From: Comamonas sp. B21-038
GTDB lineage: Bacteria > Pseudomonadota > Gammaproteobacteria > Burkholderiales > Burkholderiaceae_C
Reading direction: 5' to 3'
Length of the DNA stretch: 64,000 bases
Assembly (NCBI RefSeq): GCF_022387135.1
Contig: NZ_CP092462.1
Coordinates: 1,488,001-1,552,000, forward strand
Numbering within the stretch: the first letter of the stretch is position 1; every line of letters begins with the position of its first letter. Positions 9,520 to 20,320 of this stretch are shown here, piece after piece. Under the pieces are notes generated by a model that made no database searches, was not told the origin of the DNA, and saw nothing but the letters and a program-made list of their open reading frames with translations. A program made the translations under genes and the position numbers.

Positions 9520-9556
9520 AAAAAACAGGCACATCGCTTTGGGGGCGATGTGCCTG
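9520..9556 (-). terminator. Rho-independent terminator of the EF-G gene
   Basis: A 12-bp perfect stem (CAGGCACATCGC / GCGATGTGCCTG) with a 7-nt loop, followed in the minus direction by a run of T (AAAAAA on the plus strand). It lies about 50 bp past the EF-G stop. The stem could also stop plus-strand transcripts of the upstream barrel gene, though no T-run follows on that side. Confidence 0.8.
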
Positions 9557-9606
9557 CTGACTTGCTTGCCTATGGACTGAGTGGCCTGCTAAAGCAGGCC
9601 CAGGCC

Positions 9607-11718
<2,112 letters not shown>

Positions 11719-11846
11719 GTTGACCTCCTTGGGTCGGTATATCAGCTGGATTCAGCTGCATGTTACAGCCCTGTGCGCTCCCACTTTGCGACATCCGGTG
11801 CCTTCAGGACAGCACCGGCACAGGGCCAGAAAAGAGCGATATTAAT

Positions 11847-11866
11847 AGTACGATGACAATCGTACT
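11847..11866. promoter_or_regulatory. Perfect 20-bp inverted repeat between EF-G and ArsR genes
   Basis: AGTACGAT-N4-ATCGTACT, 8-bp arms without mismatch, in the 283-bp gap between the divergent EF-G and ArsR-type genes. It is about 130 bp from either start. The size and symmetry suit a dimeric winged-helix repressor, so the neighbouring ArsR-type protein is the first candidate. The rest of the gap shows no other clear feature. Confidence 0.5.
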
Positions 11867-12001
11867 GTCGTCATGGGTATTGGCGGTTTGGGGACAATAG
11901 CGCCCATCGGGCTGTCAGCCCTGCTGACCCAGGCAGAATGACGGCCTTTTACCCGGCCCGACGGGTCGATCGATGCGCGCCTCCGTGGCGCATGGACTCC
12001 G

Positions 12002-12346
12002 ATGATTCCTCACCACCCTGAATCTGCGCAGATTCATCTGGAAAATGTGCTCACCGCGCTGGGCAACCCCACCCGGCTGGCAGTGGTGCGCGTGCTGGCC
12101 GATGGCCAGGAGCGCAGCTGCACGGCGCTGCTGCGCGACCAGACCAAATCCACGATGACGCACCACTGGCGCGTGCTGCGCAGCAGCGGCGTGATCTGGC
12201 AGCGCCCTGCGGGGCGCGAGAACCTGTTGTCGCTGCGGCGCGAAGACCTCGATGCACGCTTTCCCGGACTGCTCGACGCGATACTGTCGGCCACGCGCAG
12301 CGATGCGCTGACCGATGCCAGCACGGCCTGGGGTGAGCGCAGCTGA
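12002..12346 (+). CDS. ArsR-family winged-helix regulator
   Basis: A DNA-binding protein of 114 residues. Helix-turn-helix landmarks are LENVLTALGNPTRLAVVRVLADG, then a recognition helix around KSTMTHHWRVLRSSGVIWQR and the wing GRENLLSLRREDLDARFPGLL. The metal-binding Cys motif (ELCVCDL) of arsenic/cadmium sensors is absent; the only Cys is in RSCTALL. It is therefore probably not a classical metal sensor. It lies divergent from EF-G and just upstream of queC. Confidence 0.88.
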   Translation: MIPHHPESAQIHLENVLTALGNPTRLAVVRVLADGQERSCTALLRDQTKSTMTHHWRVLRSSGVIWQRPAGRENLLSLRREDLDARFPGLLDAILSATRSDALTDASTAWGERS

Positions 12347-12401
12347 GCCATTGCCCATACAAGCCCGGTTTTTAGATTTTTGATGGATGGAGAAGCGCAG
12401 C

Positions 12402-13103
12402 ATGCAAGACGCCAAGGCGCTGGTACTTTTTTCGGGTGGACAGGATTCCACCGTCTGCCTGGCTTGGGCATTGAGCCGTTATGCCCATGTGGAAACGATT
12501 GGCTTCGACTACGGCCAGAACCACCGGGTGGAGCTGGAATGCCGCAGCACGGTGCTGGCTCACTTGCGCGCGCAGTTCCCGCACTGGGCGGCAAAGCTGG
12601 GGGATGACCACCTGCTGAACATCGATGTGCTCGGCCAGATCAGCGATACGGCGCTGACCACGGATGCCGCACTGGCCTACCAGGCCGATGGCCTGCCCAA
12701 TACCTTTGTGCCGGCGCGCAACCTGGTCTTTTTGACCCTGGCCTCTGCGGTGGCCTACCGCCGCCAGTGCACGGTGCTGGTGGGCGGCATTTGCGAGACC
12801 GATTTCTCCGGTTACCCCGACTGCCGCGACAACACGATGAAAGCCATGCAGGTGGCGCTGAGCCTGGGCCTGGGCCGGCAGCTGGTGGTGGAGACGCCGC
12901 TGATGTGGATCGACAAGGCCGCGACCTGGCAGCTGGCGCAGGACCTGGGCGGCGACGCCTTGACGGCCCTGGTGCAGGAAGACACCCACACTTGCTACAA
13001 GGGCGACCGCAGCGAGCGCCATGACTGGGGCTATGGCTGTGGCGAATGCCCGGCCTGTGCGTTGCGCGCCCAGGGTTTCGCTAGGTGGACACAGGGCGCC
13101 TAG
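12402..13103 (+). CDS. queC: 7-cyano-7-deazaguanine synthase
   Basis: ATP-dependent enzyme of 233 residues converting 7-carboxy-7-deazaguanine to preQ0 in queuosine biosynthesis. The PP-loop [14 protein letters not shown] lies near residue 10, and the C-terminal zinc site is [14 protein letters not shown] with the partner Cys in THTCYKG. I start at [13 protein letters not shown]; a start five codons earlier is possible. No other queuosine genes are in view. The 55-bp leader is too short to hold a recognisable preQ1 riboswitch and I see none. Confidence 0.95.
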   Translation: MQDAKALVLFSGGQDSTVCLAWALSRYAHVETIGFDYGQNHRVELECRSTVLAHLRAQFPHWAAKLGDDHLLNIDVLGQISDTALTTDAALAYQADGLPNTFVPARNLVFLTLASAVAYRRQCTVLVGGICETDFSGYPDCRDNTMKAMQVALSLGLGRQLVVETPLMWIDKAATWQLAQDLGGDALTALVQEDTHTCYKGDRSERHDWGYGCGECPACALRAQGFARWTQGA

Positions 13104-13118
13104 GTCCTCCATGCCGCC

Positions 13119-14396
13119 CTAGCGCGGCGCCACCAGCGGCGCCTTGCGGTTGGCCATCGCCCGCTGAAACAGCGCCATAAAGCGGGGCGCCACCTTGGCG
13201 ATATGGTAGGCCTTGCCGGTCTCCAGCGCAGCCTGGGCATAGCGCTGGCGCCGGGCCGGGTCGTTGCGCAGCTGCCGTATCGCGTCGATCCAGTCGTCGT
13301 CGTTGTCGGGCAGCAAGAGGCCGTTGACGTTGTGGGCAATCAGCTCGGGCGCAAAGCCCCAGTTGGAGCCAATCACGCAGCCGCCGCGCGCCAGGATCTC
13401 CATCAGGCCCCAGTTGGCCACGCCATAGCGCAGTGGGTAGAGGAAGAGATCAACCTCGGCCAGCAGCGCCGAGAACTGGCCATAGGGCAGGTGGCCGGGG
13501 AACTCGATCACATCGGCTGCCGGGTAGACCTTGAGCAGATGGTCGCGAAAGCTCTCCACCTTGCCGCCGTAGCGCCGCTCCACCCATTGCTGCTCATAGC
13601 CGTAGGTGGAGGCCTTGGCATCGCCGATGGCGATGAAGCGGGTGTTCTGGCCATCGCCTTCGCGCACCATGCGGTCCACCAGCCGGATATAGGTCTCCAA
13701 GCCCTTGGCACTGGACAGATCCCGCGCCGAGAAGGCGATCGTGAAAGGCTTGTCGGCACGGCCTGCCCCATCCGCTGCTTCGCTGGCCGCGCCCCAATTG
13801 CGCAGCGGCGGCTGGATGTCAAAGCCTTCGAACTGCACCGCAATGCGGTCCTGCAGCAGCGCCGGGAACATCGAGCGCGCATAGGCGCTGGGCACGATGG
13901 TCAGGTCGCTGCACAGCACTTGGTGAAAGCTCAGCATCTCGGTGTTGCGGTCGCCCAGGCGCTGCGCCTGGTCGGGCGGGTAGGCGGCATCCCAGCCGTG
14001 GGCCAGGTAGCTGGGAAACTCGATGTAGCTGATGATGGCGGCGTCCAGCTCGCCATACAGCCAGTTGGGCGCGCCCCACAGCGAATGGGCGACCACCACA
14101 TCGATCTTGCGGCCTTGCGCGGCCTCGAAGTCTTCCAGCGCCTTGAGCACGCCCCGGCAGATGCGCGCCGAGCGCTCGACCTTGTCCGAGTAGTAGTAGC
14201 TCTGGGGGCCGACGATCAGTCCATCGGGCTGGAAGGACAGCAGGTGGTCGCAGTGCTTCTCATGGTTGGCCTTGTGGCCGGGCGTGGTCATGAACCACGC
14301 ATCGGCCAGGCCCTGGGCCCGCAGGTAGCTGCACAGCAGGCTGTACTGGCTCGGGTACACCGCGCCTACAAAAACGATCAGGGGTTTGTCTGTCAT
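13119..14396 (-). CDS. Glycosyltransferase, GT-B/group 1 type
   Basis: A protein of 425 residues from the chosen ATG (MTDKPLIVFVG); a GTG ten codons upstream overlaps the preceding stop as GTGA and is also possible. The N-terminal half shows GAVYPSQYSLLCSYLRAQG. The C-terminal half has the donor-binding features of GT4-like enzymes: FSARDLSSAKGLETYIRLV, GHLPYGQFSALLAEVDLFLYPLRYG and EILARGGCVIGSNWG. It probably adds sugar to a surface glycan or glycoprotein. It follows the sigma-54 regulator without a gap, suggesting one transcript and a role in the same surface programme. Confidence 0.8.
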   Translation of the reverse strand: MTDKPLIVFVGAVYPSQYSLLCSYLRAQGLADAWFMTTPGHKANHEKHCDHLLSFQPDGLIVGPQSYYYSDKVERSARICRGVLKALEDFEAAQGRKIDVVVAHSLWGAPNWLYGELDAAIISYIEFPSYLAHGWDAAYPPDQAQRLGDRNTEMLSFHQVLCSDLTIVPSAYARSMFPALLQDRIAVQFEGFDIQPPLRNWGAASEAADGAGRADKPFTIAFSARDLSSAKGLETYIRLVDRMVREGDGQNTRFIAIGDAKASTYGYEQQWVERRYGGKVESFRDHLLKVYPAADVIEFPGHLPYGQFSALLAEVDLFLYPLRYGVANWGLMEILARGGCVIGSNWGFAPELIAHNVNGLLLPDNDDDWIDAIRQLRNDPARRQRYAQAALETGKAYHIAKVAPRFMALFQRAMANRKAPLVAPR

Positions 14397-14422
14397 GGTC
14401 GGCAAAGGCTGGGTTTGCAGGG

Positions 14423-15865
14423 TCACAGGGGCAGGTTATCGTTGGCTTGCGCGGCGGCTGGTGCCAGCGGCACCAGCGGTTCACCGTCCGAGATCTGGTA
14501 CTTGCGCATCTTCTCCCACAGCACCTTGCGGCTGATACCCAGTTGCTGCGCGGTGTGCTGGCGCCGCCAGTCGTTGGCATGCAAGGCCTCGATGATGCGG
14601 TTGCGCTCCTCCAGGTCCCAGTTGCTGCGGTCGGCCAGCAGCGGTTCGGCGGCATGGGGCTCCAGCGGAAAGGTGGTGGCCGACAGGCTCTGGGCCTGCA
14701 GCAGCAGCCGCTCGGTGGCGCCACCGGCATGCCAGTCCTGGGTCTGGCGGGCGGCCACGCCAACGCGCTCGGCCAGGTTGCGCAGCTCGCGCACATTGCC
14801 GGGGAAGTACATCTGCGCAATCGCGTCGAGGATGAACATCGGCGGCCCACCCAGGCGTTCCATCATCTCCTCGCCCACCACCTTGCGCAGGATGCTGTTG
14901 AAGATGGCCAGCTTGTCGGCCTCGCCACGCTCTTCCAGGCTGGGCATCTGCAGCTCGATCACCGCCAGGCGAAAGAACAGATCCGCCCGGAAGCGCCCAG
15001 CATGCACCAGCTCGCGCAGCGATTTGTTGGTGGCCGCCACCAGCCGAAAATCCAGCGCCACCGGCGACGTGGCGCCCAGCCGGGTCACCGTGCGCTCTTC
15101 GAGCACGCGCAGCAGCTTGACCTGCTGGTACAGCGGCAGATCGGCGATTTCGTCGAGAAACAAGGTGCCGCCATTGGCCTGCTCGAAAAAGCCCTTGTGC
15201 GCCGTCACTGCACCGGTGAACGAGCCCTTCGCATGTCCAAAGAACAGCGACTCGAACAGGCCATCGGGGATGGCGCCGCAGTTGACGACGACAAAGGGCC
15301 CCTGGCCGTAGTGCGTATTGCGCTCATGCAGGCGCTCGGCAATGCGCTCCTTGCCGGTACCCGTCTCGCCAAAGATCAGCACGCTGTGCTCGCAGTCGGC
15401 AAAGGTGTCCACATCGCGCAGCAGCGCCAGCATGCATTCGGCCTCGGCGATGATGTCGTCGCCACGGGGCTGCTTGTGCCTGGTGCTTTGCAGCCGCCGC
15501 ACAATGCGCACCAGCATCGCCCGCAGCTCCGCGCCGGTAAAGTCAAAGGGCAGCACATGGGAGTACTCGGTGGCATAGGTGCCCGGTCCTTCGCCACGCG
15601 GTTTGGCGCTGACCCACAGCACCGGCATGCCGCCAAAGTTGCCCTCGATCCCCTGGCGCGTAAATCGCGCTCCTTCCAGCACCGACACACTGACCACGGC
15701 AATGGCGTTGCCGCCCTGTGCCACCACGGGCGACAGGGTCAGGCCATCGGCGCGCACCACGTCCACATCCAAGTTGACCATGCAGCGCTCCACCCGTTCT
15801 GCAATGTCCGCTTGGCCTTCCCAGACGTAGATGACCAAATCGTTCTGATTCACGTTATATTCCAT
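14423..15865 (-). CDS. Sigma-54-dependent enhancer-binding transcription activator
   Basis: A protein of 480 residues. Residues 1-135 form a receiver-like domain that lacks an obvious phospho-accepting Asp pocket, similar in type to VpsR-like regulators. The AAA+ domain follows: Walker A GETGTGKE, the sigma-54 contact loop as GSFTGA (usual GAFTGA), Walker [14 protein letters not shown], then FRADLFFRL and the arginine-finger/NVREL region ([16 protein letters not shown]). The C-terminal Fis-type helix-turn-helix is [20 protein letters not shown] onward. It lies directly after the tad locus. Two strong sigma-54 promoters with a shared palindrome in this island make it the prime candidate activator, though binding is inferred. 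Confidence 0.93.
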   Translation of the reverse strand: MEYNVNQNDLVIYVWEGQADIAERVERCMVNLDVDVVRADGLTLSPVVAQGGNAIAVVSVSVLEGARFTRQGIEGNFGGMPVLWVSAKPRGEGPGTYATEYSHVLPFDFTGAELRAMLVRIVRRLQSTRHKQPRGDDIIAEAECMLALLRDVDTFADCEHSVLIFGETGTGKERIAERLHERNTHYGQGPFVVVNCGAIPDGLFESLFFGHAKGSFTGAVTAHKGFFEQANGGTLFLDEIADLPLYQQVKLLRVLEERTVTRLGATSPVALDFRLVAATNKSLRELVHAGRFRADLFFRLAVIELQMPSLEERGEADKLAIFNSILRKVVGEEMMERLGGPPMFILDAIAQMYFPGNVRELRNLAERVGVAARQTQDWHAGGATERLLLQAQSLSATTFPLEPHAAEPLLADRSNWDLEERNRIIEALHANDWRRQHTAQQLGISRKVLWEKMRKYQISDGEPLVPLAPAAAQANDNLPL

Positions 15866-15898
15866 CGGTTCTTCATGTCGCTGCGCTCACTCCTGTCC

Positions 15899-17740
15899 TC
15901 ATTGCACGATCTGGGCGGTGTCGCACTGGATGCCCAGCAAATCCACACTGGCGCGGCCCAGCTCAATGCCCAGGCCCTGCAGCAGCAGGTCCAGTGCGCC
16001 GCCGATGGTGTTGAGCAGCGGGGCGAGCAAGGCGCTCACCACAGACACCACCAGAGTGATCAGCAGATTCAGACCACCGAGCACCGCATTGAGTCCGCCA
16101 AGCAGTCCACCCAATATGCCGAAGGTTTCAGCGTTTTGTATATCTCCGACAAGCGCCGGCACCTGCTGCAGCAAGTTGCTGACAGTCGCGCCCAATCGCA
16201 GCCCGTTAGGTCCGCTGGAGCGTTCTACGTCCACTTGCATGCCGACCAAGCATTCATCCAGATTGGTGCTGTTAAAGGGACATGCCTGTGCATTAGGTGG
16301 CGATGTGTAGGAAGCTCCTGCAAGCAGTGAGGTGGATAGCTTGCTTTCGACCCTCATGCCCCCTAATAGATTTAGCAGGTTGAGCTTCACCAACTCAGTC
16401 TTTTGGCATACGCCATTGGCATTCAGCTTGCCAATGCAGACATCGCCAATCGCAGAGCGCACGGAGATATTGGCGCGGCGATCATTTCGGGCAGGAGTGC
16501 ACTGGATGGCTTCCAACGTACCAGTGCTACGCACCAGATCCACCTGAATCGGAATGTGTACGTGGATTCCCAGCGTGTTCCCCAATAGCAACCCCAACAG
16601 ACTGGGCGTGCTGACACTCTTATCCTCGCCGATGTTGACGGTCAGGCGCACCTGGGCGCTGCGCGCCTTGGTCTGGCCATTGGCGGGGCCGATGGCGTTG
16701 CGCGGTGGTTCCACCACGGTCAGGTTGGCATCCAGAATGCCCGGCAGCCCCAGGCCCAGCGCCACGCTGTTGCTGCCATTGGCAGCGAGCAGGTGGGTGC
16801 GCACCAGGTCACCCAGGCCGATGGCGGCATCGAGCCCAGCGCCGATGGGCGAGGCCGCGCCGCCCGCAGAGATGATCGCCAGCAAGCCCTTGTCTCCCCC
16901 CAGTGGCAGCTTGACGTTCGCGATCTGGAACGCGGCCAGGTAGGTGCGCAGATCGACCAGGGCGGCGATATCCACCCCGGCATTGAGCAGGCTGTCGCTG
17001 CCGGCCTGGATCGCGGCGTCGATCAGGTCGATCACCGAGGCATTGACGTTGGCCAGGTCATTGGGGGTGAGCAGCGCCAGGTCATTGACACCAATGGGCA
17101 GCCCCAGCACCTTGAGCAGGCCCGAGGGCGTGATCTTGGCATTGGCGATGCCGTCCTTGTCGAGCACGGTGAGGCGCTGTATATCCAGCCCCACCAGCGC
17201 GGTGATGCGCCCGAGCAGGCCATTGTTGTTGAAGCGCAGCAGCTGCGATCCGATCGAGAACGCGGCCACCGGCTCGCTGTCCTTGGCTGCGGTGGCAGCG
17301 GCGGCCACCACCCGGGAGCCGATAAAAGGCACCAGCTGCAGCACCTCGCCTTGGAGCTGCACGCGCACGGCATTCATCGGGCTGCTGTTGAGGCCAAAGC
17401 GCAGCGCATCGGCCTTGCTGCTGTCCCAGTGGCCGCAGTCAATCGTGCGCTGTTCGTTGTTCAGCGACAGGCGCATTTGGGTGGTCACGCTTTGGTTGGC
17501 CGCTGTCCGGCCCAGCCCGCAGGTCGCAGAGTTGCCGTAGGTGATGGCGTTGACGGCTTCGAGCGCGGCCACATCGGCGATGCGCTGCAGATCCCGCTTG
17601 GCGTAGTACATATAGCCGATCTGCACGGTGCCCAGCAAGGTGACCAGCACGGCAGCGAGCAGCGCAAACTGCACCAGCACGGCGCCGCGCTGGGCCGCAG
17701 GTATGGGGCGTCGTAGGGAAGGGGCGCTATAGGCGGACAT
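15899..17740 (-). CDS. tadG: TadG-like pilus assembly protein
   Basis: A protein of 613 residues. It begins with the Tad pseudopilin-type N-terminus AQRGAVLVQFALLAAVLVTLLG (residues about 18-40), the single membrane anchor followed by YYAKRDLQRIADVAALEAVN. A long periplasmic region follows with Leu/Gly-rich stretches (GILGGLLGGLNAVLGGLNLL) near the end. TadG supports pilus assembly in the envelope. The ATG is chosen because GAGGAGG lies 9 nt upstream; a GTG further up would place that site inside the gene. It is longer than typical TadG because of the hydrophobic C-terminal part. Confidence 0.82.
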   Translation of the reverse strand: MSAYSAPSLRRPIPAAQRGAVLVQFALLAAVLVTLLGTVQIGYMYYAKRDLQRIADVAALEAVNAITYGNSATCGLGRTAANQSVTTQMRLSLNNEQRTIDCGHWDSSKADALRFGLNSSPMNAVRVQLQGEVLQLVPFIGSRVVAAAATAAKDSEPVAAFSIGSQLLRFNNNGLLGRITALVGLDIQRLTVLDKDGIANAKITPSGLLKVLGLPIGVNDLALLTPNDLANVNASVIDLIDAAIQAGSDSLLNAGVDIAALVDLRTYLAAFQIANVKLPLGGDKGLLAIISAGGAASPIGAGLDAAIGLGDLVRTHLLAANGSNSVALGLGLPGILDANLTVVEPPRNAIGPANGQTKARSAQVRLTVNIGEDKSVSTPSLLGLLLGNTLGIHVHIPIQVDLVRSTGTLEAIQCTPARNDRRANISVRSAIGDVCIGKLNANGVCQKTELVKLNLLNLLGGMRVESKLSTSLLAGASYTSPPNAQACPFNSTNLDECLVGMQVDVERSSGPNGLRLGATVSNLLQQVPALVGDIQNAETFGILGGLLGGLNAVLGGLNLLITLVVSVVSALLAPLLNTIGGALDLLLQGLGIELGRASVDLLGIQCDTAQIVQ

Positions 17741-17754
17741 GGTGCTGATCCTCC

Positions 17755-18261
17755 TCACAGCAGCGATGCAAAGTGCACCACGCTTTTTTCATAGAGCTGC
17801 CGTGGTTCGGTAACCCAGGCGCTTTGCGTGCCGAACAGTGGCGCGAGCTGGTAGCGCAGCTCAAACGTGGCACTGCCGGTGCCTGTGCTCGGGCAGGCCG
17901 CTTGCCATTGGATGGCGCCCACCGTCAATTGGTCTGCCACCGTGCCCGGTATGTCACTGCGCTCCAGACTGGAGCGCACCGATTGCGCCACCCGCAGCTG
18001 GATGGTGGCGCGGTTGGCCGCTGCCTGCGTGGGATGGCAGGGGTCGCTGACCCCCGCTGCCAGCACGCCCAGAATGGCGCGTGCGCCATCGCCCGCCGCC
18101 CGGGTGAGCGACTGCTGCGCCTGGAAAGCGCGCCAGTACACCGTCACGCCCAGCAGCATGACGACCATGAACACGGCAATCAGCGCGAACTCGATGGCTG
18201 CAACGCCGCGCTGGCGCCGCGGCTGCGCGCTGGTGTGCAGATACAGGCGCAGCTGCTTCAT
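17755..18261 (-). CDS. tadE: TadE-like pilus assembly protein
   Basis: A protein of 168 residues with the TadE N-terminal pattern RQRGVAAIEFALIAVFMVVMLLG (residues 16-38), which includes the conserved Glu after the prepilin-type cleavage site, and a periplasmic C-terminal domain. Proteins of this type are minor pilin-like parts of the Tad machine processed by the prepilin peptidase. Its ATG overlaps the previous gene's stop (ATGA). Confidence 0.88.
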   Translation of the reverse strand: MKQLRLYLHTSAQPRRQRGVAAIEFALIAVFMVVMLLGVTVYWRAFQAQQSLTRAAGDGARAILGVLAAGVSDPCHPTQAAANRATIQLRVAQSVRSSLERSDIPGTVADQLTVGAIQWQAACPSTGTGSATFELRYQLAPLFGTQSAWVTEPRQLYEKSVVHFASLL

Positions 18262-18809
18262 AGCATCCTCCTGTCCACCAACAGGCTCGCCTGGGCCTGC
18301 AGGCTGGCGGGCAGCAACAGGCCGAAACCGGGAATCGCCGGCGCAATGGCGCCCTGGCGGTAGTTGGCGATGCGGTAGCTGACCAGCACCAGGCAGGGAG
18401 TCTCGATATTGCAGTCCAGCGCCGGGTTCAACGCCGTGTCCTGGTTGCAGGCGGTGTCTGCCAGGTGGCAGAGCGTGAAGTTGATATCGCTCTCGGCTGG
18501 GCGGAGTTCGGCCGGCAACCAGTTGAGCGCGTTGGCCGTGGTGCGGCGCGCCTGCAGGCTGCGGAAGGCCCAGGTGGGCGGGTTGCTGCCGATGATCGTG
18601 GAGCTGGGGTAGCGCAGCGCTGCGCGGGCGCCTTCTTCGACCGCATACTGCATCGACTGGCGCACCAGAAAGGTCAGCCCGTAGCAGACGATGCCGTAGA
18701 GCAGTGCAAAGAACACCGGGAAGATGATGGCCCACTCGAGCGCATACACCCCGCGCTGCTGGCGCGAGTGCCTGCAGTGGTGCATGGATGGGGTGGGGTG
18801 CGGGCGCAT
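18258..18809 (-). CDS. TadE/TadF-like pilus assembly protein
   Basis: A protein of 183 residues. After a short basic leader comes RQQRGVYALEWAIIFPVFFALLYGI, the TadE-type hydrophobic segment with the conserved Glu, then YAVEEGARAALRYPSS as in TadE domains. There is a Cys-containing periplasmic region (TLCHLADTACNQ, LDCNIETPC), possibly disulfide-bonded. AGGAG lies 7 nt before the ATG. It is one of two TadE-type proteins in a row followed by TadG, the usual trio in tad loci. Confidence 0.85.
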   Translation of the reverse strand: MRPHPTPSMHHCRHSRQQRGVYALEWAIIFPVFFALLYGIVCYGLTFLVRQSMQYAVEEGARAALRYPSSTIIGSNPPTWAFRSLQARRTTANALNWLPAELRPAESDINFTLCHLADTACNQDTALNPALDCNIETPCLVLVSYRIANYRQGAIAPAIPGFGLLLPASLQAQASLLVDRRML

Positions 18810-18833
18810 CGCGGGCTCCTGGACGGCGGGGAC

Positions 18834-19280
18834 TTACTTTTTCACATCCAGGCCGGTCTCAAAGCGCTCGGGGATCTTGGTCTCGAAGCTCTTCAAATAG
18901 CGCTGGTAGCTGCGGCCGGCCTGCTCGCCATCGATGGGGCGAGGGTGTACGCCCGGTGATGCCGTCTGCATGGCCAGCAGGCGCTCGGTGGCATTGCCGA
19001 TGACGATGGGGCGGCTGCGCCAGATGACCGGGTTTTCCAGCGACGGGTTGCTGTTCTCCGTGGCCAGCGGGATATAGGGCTGCGTGGCGGGCGAGGCGCG
19101 CTCGGGAATCTGCACCACCGGCGCTTGCCGTGTCATCTCCAGGCTGGGCACCTCGGCCTCGACCGATACCACAGCGCGGCTGGATTCGGCATGCACGTCG
19201 AATGCCGAGAGGCCGGCACTAGCAGCCAGGCCCAGCATCAGCACGGAACGCCAGGTGGGGAGAGAAAGAGACTGAGACAT
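18834..19280 (-). CDS. DUF3613-type secreted protein of the tad locus
   Basis: A protein of 148 residues with a signal peptide (residues 1 to about 31, ending DVHA). The C-terminal half has IGNATERLLAMQTASPGVHP and a SYQRYLKSF-x-IPERF block, the pattern I recall for DUF3613 proteins found beside TadD in Burkholderiales pilus loci. The function is unknown. AGGAG precedes the ATG. It lies between tadD and the TadE-like genes in a tightly packed run. Confidence 0.7.
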   Translation of the reverse strand: MSQSLSLPTWRSVLMLGLAASAGLSAFDVHAESSRAVVSVEAEVPSLEMTRQAPVVQIPERASPATQPYIPLATENSNPSLENPVIWRSRPIVIGNATERLLAMQTASPGVHPRPIDGEQAGRSYQRYLKSFETKIPERFETGLDVKK

Positions 19281-19298
19281 GGGGTACTCCTGGTGGTG

Positions 19299-20318
19299 CT
19301 AAGGCGCAATGGGACGTGCTGGGGATGCGGTGATGGGTGGGCTGTCGTTGCCAGCGGCCGTACTGCGCAAGGCCGTGGGCAAGGCAGGCCTAGATCCCGC
19401 CGCTGGCACTTCGGATGGCGCTGCTGCCGGGGCTACAACAGGGGCAGTAGCCGGAACGGTCAGCGGGCTGGCTGCAAGCGTGGCACTGTCCACCATGGGC
19501 GCCGCCGCAAGCGGTGCGGGCGTTGGCAACTCGCCACCGTTGCGCCGGCGCATGGCGATCTGCACCGTCTGCAACTGGGCTTGCAAGGTCTGCATCGAGT
19601 TCGCATCAATCAGCGCAGGCACATTCTTGGCAGCGGGCTGGCTGAGCCGCTGCAGCAGTTGCGAGGCCTGCGCCTTCTGGTCGCTGGCCATCAGGTAGAG
19701 CGCCAAGTTGAGCTGCACCCGCGCATTGCCGGGGGCCAACTGCGCCGCTTGCAGTACCGGCAGATGGGCGGCCTCGGTCTGGCCATCCAGCATATGGGCA
19801 TAGGCCAGGTCGCTCAGTACATCGGCATCGATGGGGTTGATCTGGCGTGCCATCTCCAGCTGCGCAATGGCGTTGGGGTACTGGCCCTGGCTGGCGTACA
19901 GCAGACCCAGGCCGCGCCGGGCACGTGCAACCGTGCTGCTGTCAGGATCGGCCAGCAAGGCCTGGTAACCCTGTTCGGCCAATTTGCCTTGGCCGGTGTT
20001 GCGCAGCGCATCGGCGCGCATCAGCCGGATCTGCGGCTGGCTGCCGTACTGGCGCTCAAAGGCCTGCGTGTGTGCCAGCGACGCATACCACTGGTTGGCC
20101 TGCTGCATCTGGCGGATCAGGTTCAGATAGGTCTGCTGCGCATCGATCTGGGTCAGCTGCGCGGCCTTCTCCATTTGCTGCTGCGCCTGGGCGGCCGTGC
20201 TTTGCTCGGCAGCGCCATAGCCTTGCGGGCCCTTCGAGGCGCAGCCGCCCAGCAGCGCGGCCGCCAGGGCCAGCAGCGGTAGGGACCGTGTTCGGGTGTT
20301 GCGGTGGGTCTGGCGCAT
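19299..20318 (-). CDS. tadD: TadD-like TPR lipoprotein
   Basis: A protein of 339 residues. The lipobox is LAALLGGC type (AAALLGGCASKG), so the protein is lipid-anchored after about residue 25. The middle carries TPR repeats (LAEQGYQALLADPDSSTVARARRGLGLLYASQGQ, then YPNAIAQLEMARQINPIDADVLSDLAYAHML). TadD helps assembly or localisation of the Tad secretin. The C-terminal 90 residues are Ala/Pro-rich and low in complexity. A GGAGGG site precedes the ATG, 2 nt after the tadC stop. Confidence 0.88.
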   Translation of the reverse strand: MRQTHRNTRTRSLPLLALAAALLGGCASKGPQGYGAAEQSTAAQAQQQMEKAAQLTQIDAQQTYLNLIRQMQQANQWYASLAHTQAFERQYGSQPQIRLMRADALRNTGQGKLAEQGYQALLADPDSSTVARARRGLGLLYASQGQYPNAIAQLEMARQINPIDADVLSDLAYAHMLDGQTEAAHLPVLQAAQLAPGNARVQLNLALYLMASDQKAQASQLLQRLSQPAAKNVPALIDANSMQTLQAQLQTVQIAMRRRNGGELPTPAPLAAAPMVDSATLAASPLTVPATAPVVAPAAAPSEVPAAGSRPALPTALRSTAAGNDSPPITASPARPIAP

Positions 20319-20320
20319 GC

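Noticed and set aside
12002-12346. Arsenic or cadmium resistance operon
   Set aside because: The ArsR-type protein lacks the metal-binding Cys motif and no efflux or reductase gene follows.
12347-12401. preQ1 riboswitch before queC
   Set aside because: The leader is too short and shows no conserved aptamer-like sequence.
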